A stretch of 64,000 nucleotides of DNA. It comes from Mariluticola halotolerans (GTDB lineage: Bacteria; Pseudomonadota; Alphaproteobacteria; Rhizobiales; Devosiaceae). The position numbers and the translations under genes are program-made. Under the pieces are notes generated by a model. That model saw only the letters and a program-made list of their open reading frames with translations. It made no database searches and was not told where the DNA came from. This document shows positions 9,226 through 18,015 of the stretch, in pieces (position 1 is the first letter of the stretch; every line of letters starts with the position of its first letter). The DNA lies in assembly GCF_021611515.1 (NCBI RefSeq), contig NZ_CP090960.1:1364001-1428000 (forward strand). The letters run 5' to 3'.

Positions 9226-9240
9226 ATTGTTGATAACAAT
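9226..9240. promoter_or_regulatory. Perfect inverted repeat upstream of the 24-codon gene
   Basis: ATTGTT-GAT-AACAAT, a 6-3-6 palindrome, sits 18-32 bases before the small ORF start and abuts its Shine-Dalgarno sequence. By position it could be an operator or a mRNA leader element; no matching regulator is known. Confidence 0.35.
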
Positions 9241-9321
9241 CAAGAGTTTTGGTGAGTCTGGGCCTTAGCGCAAGGGAAAAAATGTGCGGGGATCGCGCAG
9301 ACGGGGTGCGTTTTGCGCTGA

Positions 9322-9765
9322 TCAGGCCCCTTCACGGGAACGATCAAGGATGCGTTTAAGCTCCAGAAGTTCCTTCATGACGCCTGCCAAGCGATCGTAA
9401 TCTTCCTTGGACAGGCCGGATTCTTCGCCGGCACCGAAGGGCAATGCAACAAGTTCGGAATCGGGGTCGGCAACTGCGACGGGTTCAATCGCACCGGTCT
9501 GGCCAATGGCAATGACCTGACGAACACCCTGATCCTTGAGAATTTTCTGGACGCCCTTGATGGTGAAACCACGATCATAGAGCAAGTGACGGATGCCCTT
9601 TAAAAGCAGGACATCATCAGGCCGATAATAGCGACGGCCCCCGCCGCGCTTGAGCGGCTTTATATGAGAAAACCGTGTTTCCCAGAAACGCAGGACATGC
9701 TGAGGCAGATCCAGCTCTTCGGCGGCCTCGGAGATTGTACGGAAGGCATCCGGTGACTTTTCCAC
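9322..9765 (-). CDS. MerR family transcriptional regulator
   Basis: A DNA-binding regulator with an N-terminal MerR winged helix-turn-helix at about 8-75: [19 protein letters not shown], then FWETRF, and the RRYYRPDDV wing. The C-terminal half is short (147 residues in all), partly acidic, and has no cysteine cluster, so it is not a typical metal sensor. Members with this FWE(T/S)(R/K)F motif lie directly downstream of ihfA in many alphaproteobacteria, where their targets are largely unstudied. Here the gene follows ihfA by 24 bases on the same strand and is probably co-transcribed with it. Confidence 0.9.
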   Translation of the reverse strand: MEKSPDAFRTISEAAEELDLPQHVLRFWETRFSHIKPLKRGGGRRYYRPDDVLLLKGIRHLLYDRGFTIKGVQKILKDQGVRQVIAIGQTGAIEPVAVADPDSELVALPFGAGEESGLSKEDYDRLAGVMKELLELKRILDRSREGA

Positions 9766-9789
9766 CCTGATTCCCTTGCTAGATTTTCT

Positions 9790-10101
9790 TTATTTTCCAG
9801 CACGTACCATAGATTTGTTGATCTTGGTTTTCAACACGTTGCTCGGTTTGAACACAAGGACTTGCCTTGGCAGGATCGGCACTTCTTCGCCCGTTTTGGG
9901 ATTTCGGCCAATTCGTTGATTTTTCGAGCGAACCTGGAATGAACCGAAAGAAGAAAGCTTGACGTTCTCGCCTTCAACCAGTGCGTCGCTGATCAATTCC
10001 AGCACGCGCTCAACCAATTCAGCTGACTCGGTTCTGGACAGTCCGACTGACTGATAAACCGCTTCAGCAAGATCTGCTCGTGTAACTGTTTTTTGCGCCA
10101 T
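9790..10101 (-). CDS. ihfA: Integration host factor alpha subunit
   Basis: The alpha subunit of IHF, a sequence-specific DNA-bending heterodimer used in transcription, replication and recombination. The 103-residue protein begins with the dimerisation helices ([20 protein letters not shown]). It carries the DNA-contacting beta arm with [12 protein letters not shown] around the conserved intercalating proline, preceded by [16 protein letters not shown]. The alpha rather than beta assignment rests on the start of the protein and the neighbours: downstream merR and upstream fabH are the classical alphaproteobacterial ihfA context. The gap to fabH is 97 bases, enough for a separate promoter. Confidence 0.95.
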   Translation of the reverse strand: MAQKTVTRADLAEAVYQSVGLSRTESAELVERVLELISDALVEGENVKLSSFGSFQVRSKNQRIGRNPKTGEEVPILPRQVLVFKPSNVLKTKINKSMVRAGK

Positions 10102-10198
10102 TCATTTCCCCGATTGGCAAGAACCGGGCCCCTGCTCCCCCGAGCCAAAAGCTCATCAGGGGACACTAACGCCCTCAACTATCGATGGTCAACGAATG

Positions 10199-11164
10199 TT
10201 ACCAGCGAATAAGAGAAGCGCCCCAGGTGAACCCGCCACCCATAGCTTCTATCATCACCAGGTCACCCTTGTTGACACGTCCGTCCTTCACCGCCTCACG
10301 AAGGGCCAAAGGAACAGACGCGGCCGAAGTATTGGCGTGTCTATCAACAGTTACAATGGTTTTCTCAGCAGGAATACCCAGTTTTCGGCCTGCAGCGTCA
10401 ATGATGCGTTTATTCGCCTGGTGTGGAATAAACCAATCGAGATCTTCGCAAGTGTAACCTGCAGATTCCAGAACGTTCTCAACCACATCGGAAATCATGC
10501 CAACCGCATGCTTGAAGACTTCGCGGCCTTCCATATGTACATGCCCGGTGGTTTGGGTGCTGGATACCCCGCCATCGACATAAAGCTTCTGCCAGTGGGC
10601 GCCGTCAGAACGCAGAGACGAGGCGAGAATGCCCTCCTCTCCCCCTTCCACGCCTTCGAGCACTATCGCGCCCGCGCCATCACCAAAAAGCACACAGGTC
10701 GTGCGGTCGGTCCAGTCGAGAATACGGGAAAAAGTTTCAGCGCCAATCACAAGGGCGCGCTTGGCCATGCCGGATTTGATGTAATTATCGGCCGTGGCAA
10801 CGGCGAAGACGAAGCCGGAACAAACAGCCTGAAGATCGAAGGCGACGCCGTGATGCATGCCCATCTTCTGCTGCACCAGGGTTGCCGTCGCCGGGAATGT
10901 CATGTCCGGGGTGGTGGTGGCGACAATGATCAGGTCGATATCGGAAATATCGAAACCGGCGTCGTCGAGCGCTTCACGCGCGGCCTTTACCGCAAGGTCC
11001 GAGGTGAACTCACCCTCAGCAGCGACGTGGCGCTGGCGTATGCCGGTGCGCTGAACGATCCACTCGTCCGAGGTATCGACCATTTTGGCCAGATCATCAT
11101 TGGTCAACAAGCGTTCGGGCAAATAGGAACCCGTGCCGCGCACTATGGATTTAAGACTTGTCAC
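10199..11164 (-). CDS. fabH: Beta-ketoacyl-ACP synthase III
   Basis: Starts fatty-acid synthesis by condensing acetyl-CoA with malonyl-ACP. The catalytic triad is complete: Cys115 in [11 protein letters not shown], His248 in [10 protein letters not shown] and Asn278 in RHANTSAAS. Residues 30-41 ([12 protein letters not shown]) are the usual FabH N-terminal signature, and 321 residues is standard. The gene lies 5 bases after plsX on the same strand, the widely conserved plsX-fabH pair that links phospholipid acylation to fatty-acid initiation. Confidence 0.97.
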   Translation of the reverse strand: MTSLKSIVRGTGSYLPERLLTNDDLAKMVDTSDEWIVQRTGIRQRHVAAEGEFTSDLAVKAAREALDDAGFDISDIDLIIVATTTPDMTFPATATLVQQKMGMHHGVAFDLQAVCSGFVFAVATADNYIKSGMAKRALVIGAETFSRILDWTDRTTCVLFGDGAGAIVLEGVEGGEEGILASSLRSDGAHWQKLYVDGGVSSTQTTGHVHMEGREVFKHAVGMISDVVENVLESAGYTCEDLDWFIPHQANKRIIDAAGRKLGIPAEKTIVTVDRHANTSAASVPLALREAVKDGRVNKGDLVMIEAMGGGFTWGASLIRW

Positions 11165-11169
11165 GCCGG

Positions 11170-12231
11170 CTATGCCTCCGGTTCTTCGATTTTTGAAGCG
11201 GTTTCGGACACCGCCGGAAACTGTTCAAGCCCTTCACTGATCTTGTCGATCAAGCGCGAACGCGCCATTTCATAGGCAAGACCCAGAGCAGCGTTGAACC
11301 CGATTTCATCGGTGCCGCCGTGGCTTTTGATCACTATGCCATTAAGGCCAAGGAAAACACCACCATTGACGGTGCGCGGATCAAGACGGGTGCGCAACGT
11401 GTTCAGCGCCTTGGAGGCCAATAGCGCGCCAAGACGCGACATGAAACTGCCGCGCAGGGCATTGCGGAGATAGGTGCCGACCTGACGGGCGGTGCCTTCC
11501 GCTGTTTTCAGCGCGATATTGCCGGTAAAACCTTCGGTGACGACGACGTCGACCGTGCCCTTGCCCAGATCATCGCCTTCCACGAACCCGTGATAAACGA
11601 AGTTGGTGCCGCTGGCTTCGGTGAGAATGCGGGCCGCGCCGCGGACCGGCTCGAGACCCTTGACCTCTTCAGTGCCCACATTCAGCAGGCCAATCGTGGG
11701 CTTGTCGCGCCCCAAAAGCGCGCGGGCCATGGCCGCGCCGAGAATGGAGAAATCCACCAATTGCTGGGCATCGCCCCCAACGGTTGCGCCTACATCGAGC
11801 ACGATAATATCGGAACGCAGGGTTGGCCAGATCGCCGCGATGGCGGGGCGGGAAATGCCCTGCATCGGTCGCAGGCAGAATGTGGCCATGGCCATCAACG
11901 CGCCGGTATTGCCGCCAGAGACCGCAATATCAGCGTCGCCATCCTTGACCGACTGGATGGCCGACCACATGGATGAACTGTCCCGCCCCTTGCGCAGGGC
12001 CTGGCTGGGTTTGTCATCCATGCTGATGACAACTTCGCAATCCTTGATGGATGAAACCGGCTTTAACTGCGGGAATTCTTTCAGCAGGGGGGCAAGAACG
12101 TCCTGCTGTCCATGGAAAACGAATGCAATATCGGGATGCGCGCGCAAGGCGAGCTGCGCACCATGAAGGACGATACGCGGGCCGTTGTCCCCGCCCATAG
12201 CGTCCACAGAAATCCTGATTGTACTGCTCAT
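11170..12231 (-). CDS. plsX: Phosphate acyltransferase PlsX
   Basis: Converts acyl-ACP to acyl phosphate, the acyl donor for the first glycerol-3-phosphate acylation of phospholipid synthesis; a peripheral membrane enzyme. The start [12 protein letters not shown] and the central [11 protein letters not shown] segment are PlsX signatures, and ITEGFTGN-like ([12 protein letters not shown]) and HGGTDEIGF segments follow. The 353-residue length is normal. It lies between the DUF177 gene (97 bases upstream) and fabH (5 bases downstream), all leftward. No rpmF open frame is visible between DUF177 and plsX, although many bacteria place it there. Confidence 0.96.
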   Translation of the reverse strand: MSSTIRISVDAMGGDNGPRIVLHGAQLALRAHPDIAFVFHGQQDVLAPLLKEFPQLKPVSSIKDCEVVISMDDKPSQALRKGRDSSSMWSAIQSVKDGDADIAVSGGNTGALMAMATFCLRPMQGISRPAIAAIWPTLRSDIIVLDVGATVGGDAQQLVDFSILGAAMARALLGRDKPTIGLLNVGTEEVKGLEPVRGAARILTEASGTNFVYHGFVEGDDLGKGTVDVVVTEGFTGNIALKTAEGTARQVGTYLRNALRGSFMSRLGALLASKALNTLRTRLDPRTVNGGVFLGLNGIVIKSHGGTDEIGFNAALGLAYEMARSRLIDKISEGLEQFPAVSETASKIEEPEA

Positions 12232-12328
12232 TTCCGCCTATCAGTTTGGGTAACGGCGCGGCCGCTGCCCGCCAGTCCAATCATGTGCATGGCATTGACC
12301 TTGTCTCTACACCGGGACCGTGGCTGGC

Positions 12329-12877
12329 TCAATCCCTTGTTGATTTTAGGTGTTTAAGGCTGGCAAAGGGTGATGTGCTCTCCTCGGGGGCTTCCGCCGC
12401 CATATCGGGCAATGCTGCATCCGGTGCCCGTGGGTATGGATCGATGGCGAGTGCCAGATGTTCCATCAGAAAATCGGTGAAATCGACCTCCTGACCGCCA
12501 AAATAGTCCGGCAGATCATCACCTTCCAGATCAACAAAGACTTCGACGCCGGGTGCTGCGACCTCGCCGCTTTCGTCGCCATGCAGGAAAATGCGCTGCA
12601 TTTCTTCGTGGATATTCTGGTGAACGGGCACAAACGTGACCACACAAAGCTGGGTAATTTCTGCATCCAGATACCCTTTTACCTGAATGCCACCACGGAT
12701 CGGCAACAGGTCGAGATGGGCCGAGAACGCTTCAACTGATTCGATATTGAGGCGTTCCGTCATCCGGGCGCGCTGTTCCGGTGTGGATTTTACCTCAAGC
12801 GCACGCCCCCTTGCGGGAAGATTGTCGAAGCGCACGGCGGCGTCCACAATCGGTGCTTCTTTTTTGTTGGCGCTCAT
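12329..12877 (-). CDS. DUF177 (YceD) family protein
   Basis: A YceD/DUF177-family protein; bacterial and plastid members are linked to 23S rRNA processing and ribosome accumulation. Visible family features are the paired LDLLPIRGGIQVKGYLDAE segment, then CVVTFVPVHQNI, where the single Cys is typical, and the acidic C-terminal strand LEGDDLPDYFGGQEVDFTDF followed by AIDPYPRAP. The 182-residue length is usual. The ATG overlaps the stop of the CBP3-like gene by 4 bases (ATGA), so the two are translationally coupled. It is followed by plsX, the conserved order for the group. Confidence 0.9.
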   Translation of the reverse strand: MSANKKEAPIVDAAVRFDNLPARGRALEVKSTPEQRARMTERLNIESVEAFSAHLDLLPIRGGIQVKGYLDAEITQLCVVTFVPVHQNIHEEMQRIFLHGDESGEVAAPGVEVFVDLEGDDLPDYFGGQEVDFTDFLMEHLALAIDPYPRAPDAALPDMAAEAPEESTSPFASLKHLKSTRD

Positions 12878-13401
12878 GCTGCGGCTCCAGCTTTCAGATT
12901 GCCGGCCTTGATTTCCGCAAGCGGTTGTTTGTCGAGTTCCGCGGCGAATTCAAACAGATAGCCTGCCAGCTTGACGGCTTCATCCGGCTTGCCTTCGTCG
13001 AAGACGTTGCGGTTGATGGTTGCGGCCAAGCCAGACTGATCATCAGAATCGAGGGAAAATGTGACTTTTTCCAGCAAACCGTAGAAAAGATTGCCCATTT
13101 TCTCGATTTTTTTCGGCACACCGACATCGCTCACCCCCAGTTCGCGCAAGGACCGGTCCATGTCCTTGAAAAACAGGTCGAACAGGTCCTGTGCGAAATC
13201 CTTGCTTTCACCTGGTGCCGGGCGCAGACGGCGAAACAGAACGCACATATGCAGGCTGATCATGTCAAAACGTCCGGTGACCGTATCGGGCACCGCCCAG
13301 TCGGCATAGAAATGCGTTTGCCGGGATTGCGCCACAATGGCGTTATAGACGGCGTAGAGCTGCCCCTCGGGGGTGGATGTTTTTTTGAATGGCCAAATCA
13401 T
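12874..13401 (-). CDS. Ubiquinol-cytochrome c chaperone (CBP3) family protein
   Basis: Homologous to mitochondrial CBP3/UQCC1, an assembly factor for cytochrome b of complex III, so it probably aids bc1 complex assembly at the inner membrane. The core shows QSRQTHFYADWAVPDTVTG, then FDMISLHMCVLFRRL and DLFFKDMDRSLRELGVSD, all typical of the domain. I chose ATG 13401 (MIWPFKK), giving 175 residues; a longer frame to 13494 has an implausible N-terminus rich in Trp and Ser. It is divergent from bamE (153-base intergenic region) and overlaps the DUF177 start by 4 bases, as in other Hyphomicrobiales. Confidence 0.87.
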   Translation of the reverse strand: MIWPFKKTSTPEGQLYAVYNAIVAQSRQTHFYADWAVPDTVTGRFDMISLHMCVLFRRLRPAPGESKDFAQDLFDLFFKDMDRSLRELGVSDVGVPKKIEKMGNLFYGLLEKVTFSLDSDDQSGLAATINRNVFDEGKPDEAVKLAGYLFEFAAELDKQPLAEIKAGNLKAGAAA

Positions 13402-13554
13402 CTTGCGGCTGCTCGTTGTGTTCGGATATGCCCAACCTAACGGCAGGACGCGGGATTGCCAACTTGCCAGAACGGCCCATTGGCGGCTACACATCGTCGC
13501 GAGCCGGTTGGTATTGCGGGCCTATAGTCGAGAGCGAGCGGAGAAGTCAATTCC

Positions 13555-13995
13555 ATGTCATTGCGTCATATTCGTGGACACCTGTTGCCCCTGGCCGCTG
13601 CCGCCGTTATTGGCCTGACGCTATCGGGTTGCAGTGGGTTCACCTCGTCCCGCACCCAGGGCTATGCACTTTCCGAAAGCGCGCTGAAACAGATTCGTCC
13701 TGGCCAGAGCGAGGATCTCGTGATTGCTGTGCTGGGGTCGCCGCAGACCAAAGGCGCATTTGGTGACGAAACAGCCTTCTATTATATCGAAACCAAGGTG
13801 GAAGAGACCGCTTTTGGCTGGCAAACGGTCAAACAGCGCACGGTGCTGGCGATCTATTTCGACAAGAACCGTCGCGTCACGGACAAGGCTGTTTACGGGC
13901 TGGAAGATGGCAAGCTGATTACGCTTGAAACCCGCCGCACGCCGTCCTTTGGTGAAGATCGCACCTTTGTGGAATCGATCATCTCCTCGTTCTGA
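13555..13995 (+). CDS. bamE: Outer membrane assembly lipoprotein BamE (SmpA/OmlA)
   Basis: A lipoprotein subunit of the BAM complex that inserts beta-barrel proteins into the outer membrane. The signal peptide ends in LSGC with Cys26 as the lipidation site. The SmpA/OmlA domain follows: ALKQIRPGQSEDLVIAVLGS, then FYYIETKVEETAFGW and a strand leading to YFDKNRRVTDKAVYGL. The 146-residue length is typical for alphaproteobacteria. It is transcribed divergently from the CBP3-like gene, with which it shares a 153-base promoter region. Confidence 0.93.
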   Translation: MSLRHIRGHLLPLAAAAVIGLTLSGCSGFTSSRTQGYALSESALKQIRPGQSEDLVIAVLGSPQTKGAFGDETAFYYIETKVEETAFGWQTVKQRTVLAIYFDKNRRVTDKAVYGLEDGKLITLETRRTPSFGEDRTFVESIISSF

Positions 13996-14004
13996 TTGAT
14001 CATC

Positions 14005-14040
14005 GGTTGGTGGAGGTGTTTTATGCGCCTCCCCTCAACC
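14005..14040 (+). terminator. Imperfect hairpin after bamE
   Basis: GGTTGG..GGAGG at 14005-14016 pairs with CCTCC..TCAACC at 14028-14040 around a 1-by-2 internal loop. No T-run follows, so intrinsic termination is uncertain; it lies 9 bases after the bamE stop. Confidence 0.3.
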
Positions 14041-14177
14041 AGAGTGCATCGATGGACCTTATCCTGCGCTTGTCGAGGTATAGCTGGCGCACGACCTGCC
14101 GTCCCTCATGGTTCGACAGATTGACCCGGCGGGATATGAGCGCACAGCTCCGGGCTTGAGTTTGCCTTTGCCCCGCC

Positions 14178-15389
14178 CTATTCGGCCGGTTCGACCTTGC
14201 GCCCATGCCAATCGCCCCACGCCAGAAGCGCAATCGCGCCGGTGGCGATGGGAATGGCCAGCACGTTGATAGATTGCCAGCCCAGATTTTGCAGCAGCAG
14301 GCCGGAACTGATTGAGGCGATGGCCATGACACCGAACACCAATTGTTCGTTCAACGCCTGCACACGGGCCGCATCTTCCGGACGGTAACCGGCGGCCAGC
14401 AAGGTTGTGGAACCAATAAAGCCGAAATTCCAGCCCAGCCCCAGCAGAATCAAGGCCAGATCGAAATGCCAAAGACTGGTGCCGTTCAGTGCAATCAACG
14501 AACAGCCCAAAATCAATGTGAGGCCAATGCCGGTGGTCGCACGGGCACCGATACGGGCAATGATGGCGCCGGTGAAAAAGCTCGGCGCAAACATGGAAAT
14601 GATATGCCACTGGATAGCGGTGGTTGCCGCATCCTTGGAGTGACCGCAAACCACCACCATCGCCAATGGTGCGGCAACCATGACAAAGGTCATCAGACCA
14701 TAGCTGGCCATGCCGGAAATAACCGGCACGAAAACGTCCGGCGACCCGGCAATGTCGCGGAAACGGCGTGGCGTAGCCGTATTGGTTTTCAGCGTCGCGC
14801 GCGCCAGATTGGTCTGGGTGAGAATGGCCACACCGATCAGCGCCAGGCCGGCCATGGCGAGGAATGAGCCGGCATATTCGGCACCAGGTAGCCATTCGCG
14901 GCCCCAGCGCGACATCGTGGGTCCGAGAATGCCGGCGACAACCCCGCCGGCCAGCACCCAGGATATGGCTTTTCCCTTCATCTCAGCCGGCACACTGTCA
15001 GCCGCCGCAAAACGATATTGCTGGCCAAAGGCTGCGGCCGTGCCGCCTGTGGCGAGCGCCACGCAAAACAAGGGGAATGAGCTGACAATAATGGCCATGG
15101 CGGCCAGCAGCCCGGCGAGGATGGAAATCAACGCACCGAGAATAAAGGCGCGTTTGCGCCCAAGGCGGTGCACAAGAAACGCAGATGGGCCAGCAGAAAT
15201 GGCGAGCCCGAGCACCATGGCGGTCGTGGGCACGGTAGCAAGGGAAGGATCCGGCGCGAGGGTGACGCCCACCAGCGCACCAACAGACATGATAAGCGCC
15301 TGTTGTGAGCCAACAATCGCCTGGCTGGCGGAAAGCAGGGCGATGTTTTTCATTGGGGCGGCTGCACCAATTTCCGAAGTCGTTGCCAT
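14178..15389 (-). CDS. Major facilitator superfamily transporter
   Basis: A 12-helix inner-membrane carrier of 403 residues; the substrate is unknown. The MFS loop-2 signature is seen in degenerate form as VHRLGRKRAFILGA after the second helix. Glycine-rich helices follow, including AAFGQQYRFAAADSVP and WVLAGGVVAGILGP in the first half and GLGWNFGFIGSTTLLAAGY in the second half. The last motif occurs in a widespread alphaproteobacterial MFS group related to YfmO/NarK-like carriers without assigned substrates. It is the last gene of a leftward run, 32 bases after nusB, so it is probably co-transcribed. Confidence 0.88.
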   Translation of the reverse strand: MATTSEIGAAAPMKNIALLSASQAIVGSQQALIMSVGALVGVTLAPDPSLATVPTTAMVLGLAISAGPSAFLVHRLGRKRAFILGALISILAGLLAAMAIIVSSFPLFCVALATGGTAAAFGQQYRFAAADSVPAEMKGKAISWVLAGGVVAGILGPTMSRWGREWLPGAEYAGSFLAMAGLALIGVAILTQTNLARATLKTNTATPRRFRDIAGSPDVFVPVISGMASYGLMTFVMVAAPLAMVVVCGHSKDAATTAIQWHIISMFAPSFFTGAIIARIGARATTGIGLTLILGCSLIALNGTSLWHFDLALILLGLGWNFGFIGSTTLLAAGYRPEDAARVQALNEQLVFGVMAIASISSGLLLQNLGWQSINVLAIPIATGAIALLAWGDWHGRKVEPAE

Positions 15390-15421
15390 GCTGTTCCCCT
15401 GGAAATCGGGAGATCCGCGCC

Positions 15422-15910
15422 TTATTCGGGCCGCGGGGCCGCGTTGTTTTTTGCTATTGTGTCCAGAACGCCGTTGACCATGCCTGCCGCCTCGTCATCG
15501 AAAAACGCCTTGGCTACGTCAACATATTCAGTGATGACGACTTTCACCGGAATGTCAGGTTTCTTCAAGAGCTCAAATGCCGCGGCACGGAGAATAGCGC
15601 GCATGGTCGCCTCAATGCGGGCAACGGGCCAACCCTCGGCAAGGGTTTTGTCGAGCAAGGGATCAATCTCGAGTTGCGCCTTGATCACGCCGCCGACAAT
15701 CTGGCGGAAGAAATCGGTGTCAGCGGGCAGATATTCATCGCCTTCAACCTCTTTGCCGAGATGAATGGCCGCAAACTGGGTAAGCGTGTCTTCCAGGGAA
15801 ACGTTGCCGATTTCCATCTGATAAAGCGCCTGCACGGCGGCCAGCCGCGCGGCACCCCGCTTGTTGGCAGGACGGATCGACGGCGTAGCCGTGGGAGTAT
15901 CTTTCGCCAT
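15422..15910 (-). CDS. nusB: Transcription antitermination factor NusB
   Basis: An RNA-binding protein that with NusE (S10) binds boxA of rRNA leaders and promotes antitermination. The 162-residue protein has an N-terminal extension and then the arginine-rich RGAARLAAVQALYQMEIGN, the NusB start helix. The C-terminal helices show ILRAAAFELL, then PVKVVITEYVDVAKAF and MVNGVLDTIA, which are diagnostic. It follows nrdR by 17 bases. In many relatives ribD/ribE or ribH lie between nrdR and nusB; here they are absent. Confidence 0.95.
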   Translation of the reverse strand: MAKDTPTATPSIRPANKRGAARLAAVQALYQMEIGNVSLEDTLTQFAAIHLGKEVEGDEYLPADTDFFRQIVGGVIKAQLEIDPLLDKTLAEGWPVARIEATMRAILRAAAFELLKKPDIPVKVVITEYVDVAKAFFDDEAAGMVNGVLDTIAKNNAAPRPE

Positions 15911-15927
15911 GATTTCTTCTGCCTTGC

Positions 15928-16410
15928 CTATACGTCGTCTTCGGACGCGCTGATTTCCTCTGCTTCACCCAATTCCGTCAAAAACGACCGGAAATCATTG
16001 GCTGCAGAGAAGTTTTTGTAAACTGAAGCGAACCGAACGAACGCCACATCATCAAGCCCTTTAAGGCCTTCCATGACGAATTCGCCGATCTGCTCAGAGG
16101 TGATTTCGACATCGCCCAGGCTTTCCAGCTGGCGCACGACGCCGGAGATCATGCGTTCGGCGCGCTCGGGTTCCACGGCGCGCTTGCGCAATGCAGTGGT
16201 GACCGAGCGGGCCAGTTTTTCGCGATCGAATGGCACTTTCCGACCCGATTTCTTGACGACGATCAGATCGCGCAATTGCACACGTTCAAATGTCGTGAAC
16301 CGCCCCCCGCACGCATTGCAGATACGGCGGCGCCTAATGGCCGCCGAATCTTCTGTGGGGCGACTGTCCTTGACCTGGGTATCGTCATTTCCGCAATAAG
16401 GGCAGCGCAT
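15928..16410 (-). CDS. nrdR: Transcriptional repressor NrdR
   Basis: A zinc- and nucleotide-binding repressor of ribonucleotide reductase genes, acting through NrdR boxes. The N-terminal zinc ribbon has ligands Cys3, Cys6, Cys31 and Cys34 ([10 protein letters not shown] and CNACGGRF). The ATP-cone domain follows, starting at [16 protein letters not shown]. The 160-residue length is standard. It lies 20 bases after glyA on the same strand; the glyA-nrdR pairing is common in alphaproteobacteria and ties folate one-carbon supply to deoxynucleotide control. Confidence 0.97.
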   Translation of the reverse strand: MRCPYCGNDDTQVKDSRPTEDSAAIRRRRICNACGGRFTTFERVQLRDLIVVKKSGRKVPFDREKLARSVTTALRKRAVEPERAERMISGVVRQLESLGDVEITSEQIGEFVMEGLKGLDDVAFVRFASVYKNFSAANDFRSFLTELGEAEEISASEDDV

Positions 16411-16430
16411 CTGCTTTGTCGGCCTTCGTA

Positions 16431-17717
16431 TTAGCTGTAGATCGGGAAGGATGCCGTCAGCGCTTCAACTTTCGCGCGTACCGCAGATTCTACCGCGCCA
16501 TTATTGTCTTCACCGTTAGCGGCCAGACCGTCAAGCACTTCAACCATCAGCTCGCCCACCTGCTGGAACTCGGCTTCCTTGAAGCCGCGTGAGGTCGCAG
16601 CCGGTGTACCTACCCGGATGCCCGAGGTGATGGCCGGCTTTTCCGGATCAAAAGGCACAGCGTTCTTGTTGCAGGTAATGAATGCCCGCTCCAGCGCCTG
16701 CTCTGTTGCCTTGCCGGTTACGCCCTTGGGCCGCAGGTCGACAAGCATCAGGTGATTGTCGGTACCGCCGGTGACAATATCCACGCCGCCCTTGATCAGG
16801 GTTTCGGCAAGCGTGTTGGCATTGGCCACAACCTGCTTGGCATAGTCCTTGAATTCCGGCGACAGCGCTTCCTTGAACGCCACAGCCTTCGCCGCGATCA
16901 CATGCATCAGCGGCCCGCCCTGAATGCCGGGGAATATCGCTGAATTGATTTTCTTGGCGATCGCTTCATCGCTGGTCAGGATCATGCCGCCGCGCGGGCC
17001 ACGCAGGGTTTTATGTGTCGTGGTTGTGGCGACATGCGCGTGGGGGAACGGGCTGGGGTAAACACCACCGGCCACAAGCCCGGCCACATGAGCCATATCG
17101 ACAAACAGGATGGCTCCTACTTCGTCTGCGATGGCGCGGAATTCGGCCCAGTCCATGATGCGGGAGTAGGCAGAGAAGCCCGCCACAATCATTTTAGGCT
17201 GATGTTCCTTGGCCAGCGAACGCACCTGATCCATATCGACCCGGCCGTCCTGCTTGCGGACGCCATACTGGATGGCATTGAACCACTTGCCGGACTGGTT
17301 GGGCTTCGCACCGTGGGTCAGGTGACCACCGGCATCCAGGCTCATGCCGAGAATGGTATCACCGGGTTGAATCAGTGCCTGATAGACACCCTGATTGGCC
17401 TGCGATCCGGAATTGGGCTGCACATTGGCAAAGTCGCAGCCGAACAATTGTTTGGCGCGCTCAATGGCAAGGCTTTCGGCGATATCGACATATTGGCAAC
17501 CGCCATAATAGCGACGCCCGGGATAACCTTCGGCGTATTTGTTGGTCAGCACAGAGCCCTGCGCTTCAAGCACCGCCTTTGATACAATATTCTCAGAAGC
17601 AATCAGCTCAATTTCGCTCTGCTGGCGCTTGAGTTCCTTAGCGATCGAATCGGCGATTTCTGGATCGCTTTCGGCTACAGATTGCGTGAAAAAACCGGGG
17701 AAGGCAGTGGCGCTCAT
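16431..17717 (-). CDS. glyA: Serine hydroxymethyltransferase
   Basis: A PLP enzyme that interconverts serine and glycine while loading tetrahydrofolate with a one-carbon unit. The PLP-binding lysine is Lys236 in [16 protein letters not shown]. Other landmarks are [11 protein letters not shown] near 36-46, [11 protein letters not shown] at 63-73 and QANQGVY at 106-112. The 428-residue length is normal. It is preceded by the small conserved gene at 17801 (83-base gap) and followed by nrdR. Confidence 0.98.
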   Translation of the reverse strand: MSATAFPGFFTQSVAESDPEIADSIAKELKRQQSEIELIASENIVSKAVLEAQGSVLTNKYAEGYPGRRYYGGCQYVDIAESLAIERAKQLFGCDFANVQPNSGSQANQGVYQALIQPGDTILGMSLDAGGHLTHGAKPNQSGKWFNAIQYGVRKQDGRVDMDQVRSLAKEHQPKMIVAGFSAYSRIMDWAEFRAIADEVGAILFVDMAHVAGLVAGGVYPSPFPHAHVATTTTHKTLRGPRGGMILTSDEAIAKKINSAIFPGIQGGPLMHVIAAKAVAFKEALSPEFKDYAKQVVANANTLAETLIKGGVDIVTGGTDNHLMLVDLRPKGVTGKATEQALERAFITCNKNAVPFDPEKPAITSGIRVGTPAATSRGFKEAEFQQVGELMVEVLDGLAANGEDNNGAVESAVRAKVEALTASFPIYS

Positions 17718-17800
17718 GGCGGTCCCTGTGCTGCTGTTGGAAATCTGGTGAATGGGCCCTTATCGCTTAGCACAAGGGGTGTGCAGATTCCAAGCTTGTA

Positions 17801-18007
17801 TCAGCCCTGGCTTTCACGTTCCATGCGGCGTTTCAGCTTGGCCAAAGCGACCTGCTGCATTTGCAGACGGGGAGAATTGGCGGGGGTTATGATAATGACT
17901 TCGGTGCCCGTGGCCGCATGGATGGCAGCGACCCGCATTTGCGGGCCGACGCGTGTGAATTCAAACAGGACTTCGCCCGGCACAATGTTCTGGCTACCGC
18001 TCAACAT
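17801..18007 (-). CDS. Conserved small protein (DUF6898-like)
   Basis: A 68-residue soluble protein. Its sequence VPGEVLFEFTRVGPQMRVAA then EVIIITPANSPRLQMQQVAL resembles a small alphaproteobacterial family that I believe is DUF6898; the family name is from memory. It looks like a small beta-rich fold ending in a basic helix (LAKLKRRMERE). Function is unknown. It lies 8 bases after the L,D-transpeptidase gene and 83 bases before glyA, so it probably shares the transpeptidase transcript. Confidence 0.72.
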   Translation of the reverse strand: MLSGSQNIVPGEVLFEFTRVGPQMRVAAIHAATGTEVIIITPANSPRLQMQQVALAKLKRRMERESQG

Positions 18008-18015
18008 GCCCCCTA

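Noticed and set aside
10196-11275. A 359-codon frame opposite fabH
   Set aside because: fabH has its full catalytic triad on the minus strand; the plus frame lacks any domain.
14021-14332. A 103-codon minus-strand frame downstream of the MFS gene, with a basic C-terminal stretch (VNLSNHEGRQVVRQLYL)
   Set aside because: It overlaps the MFS gene in another frame for most of its length and has no ribosome site. A remnant gene in 14041-14177 cannot be excluded but is not supported.
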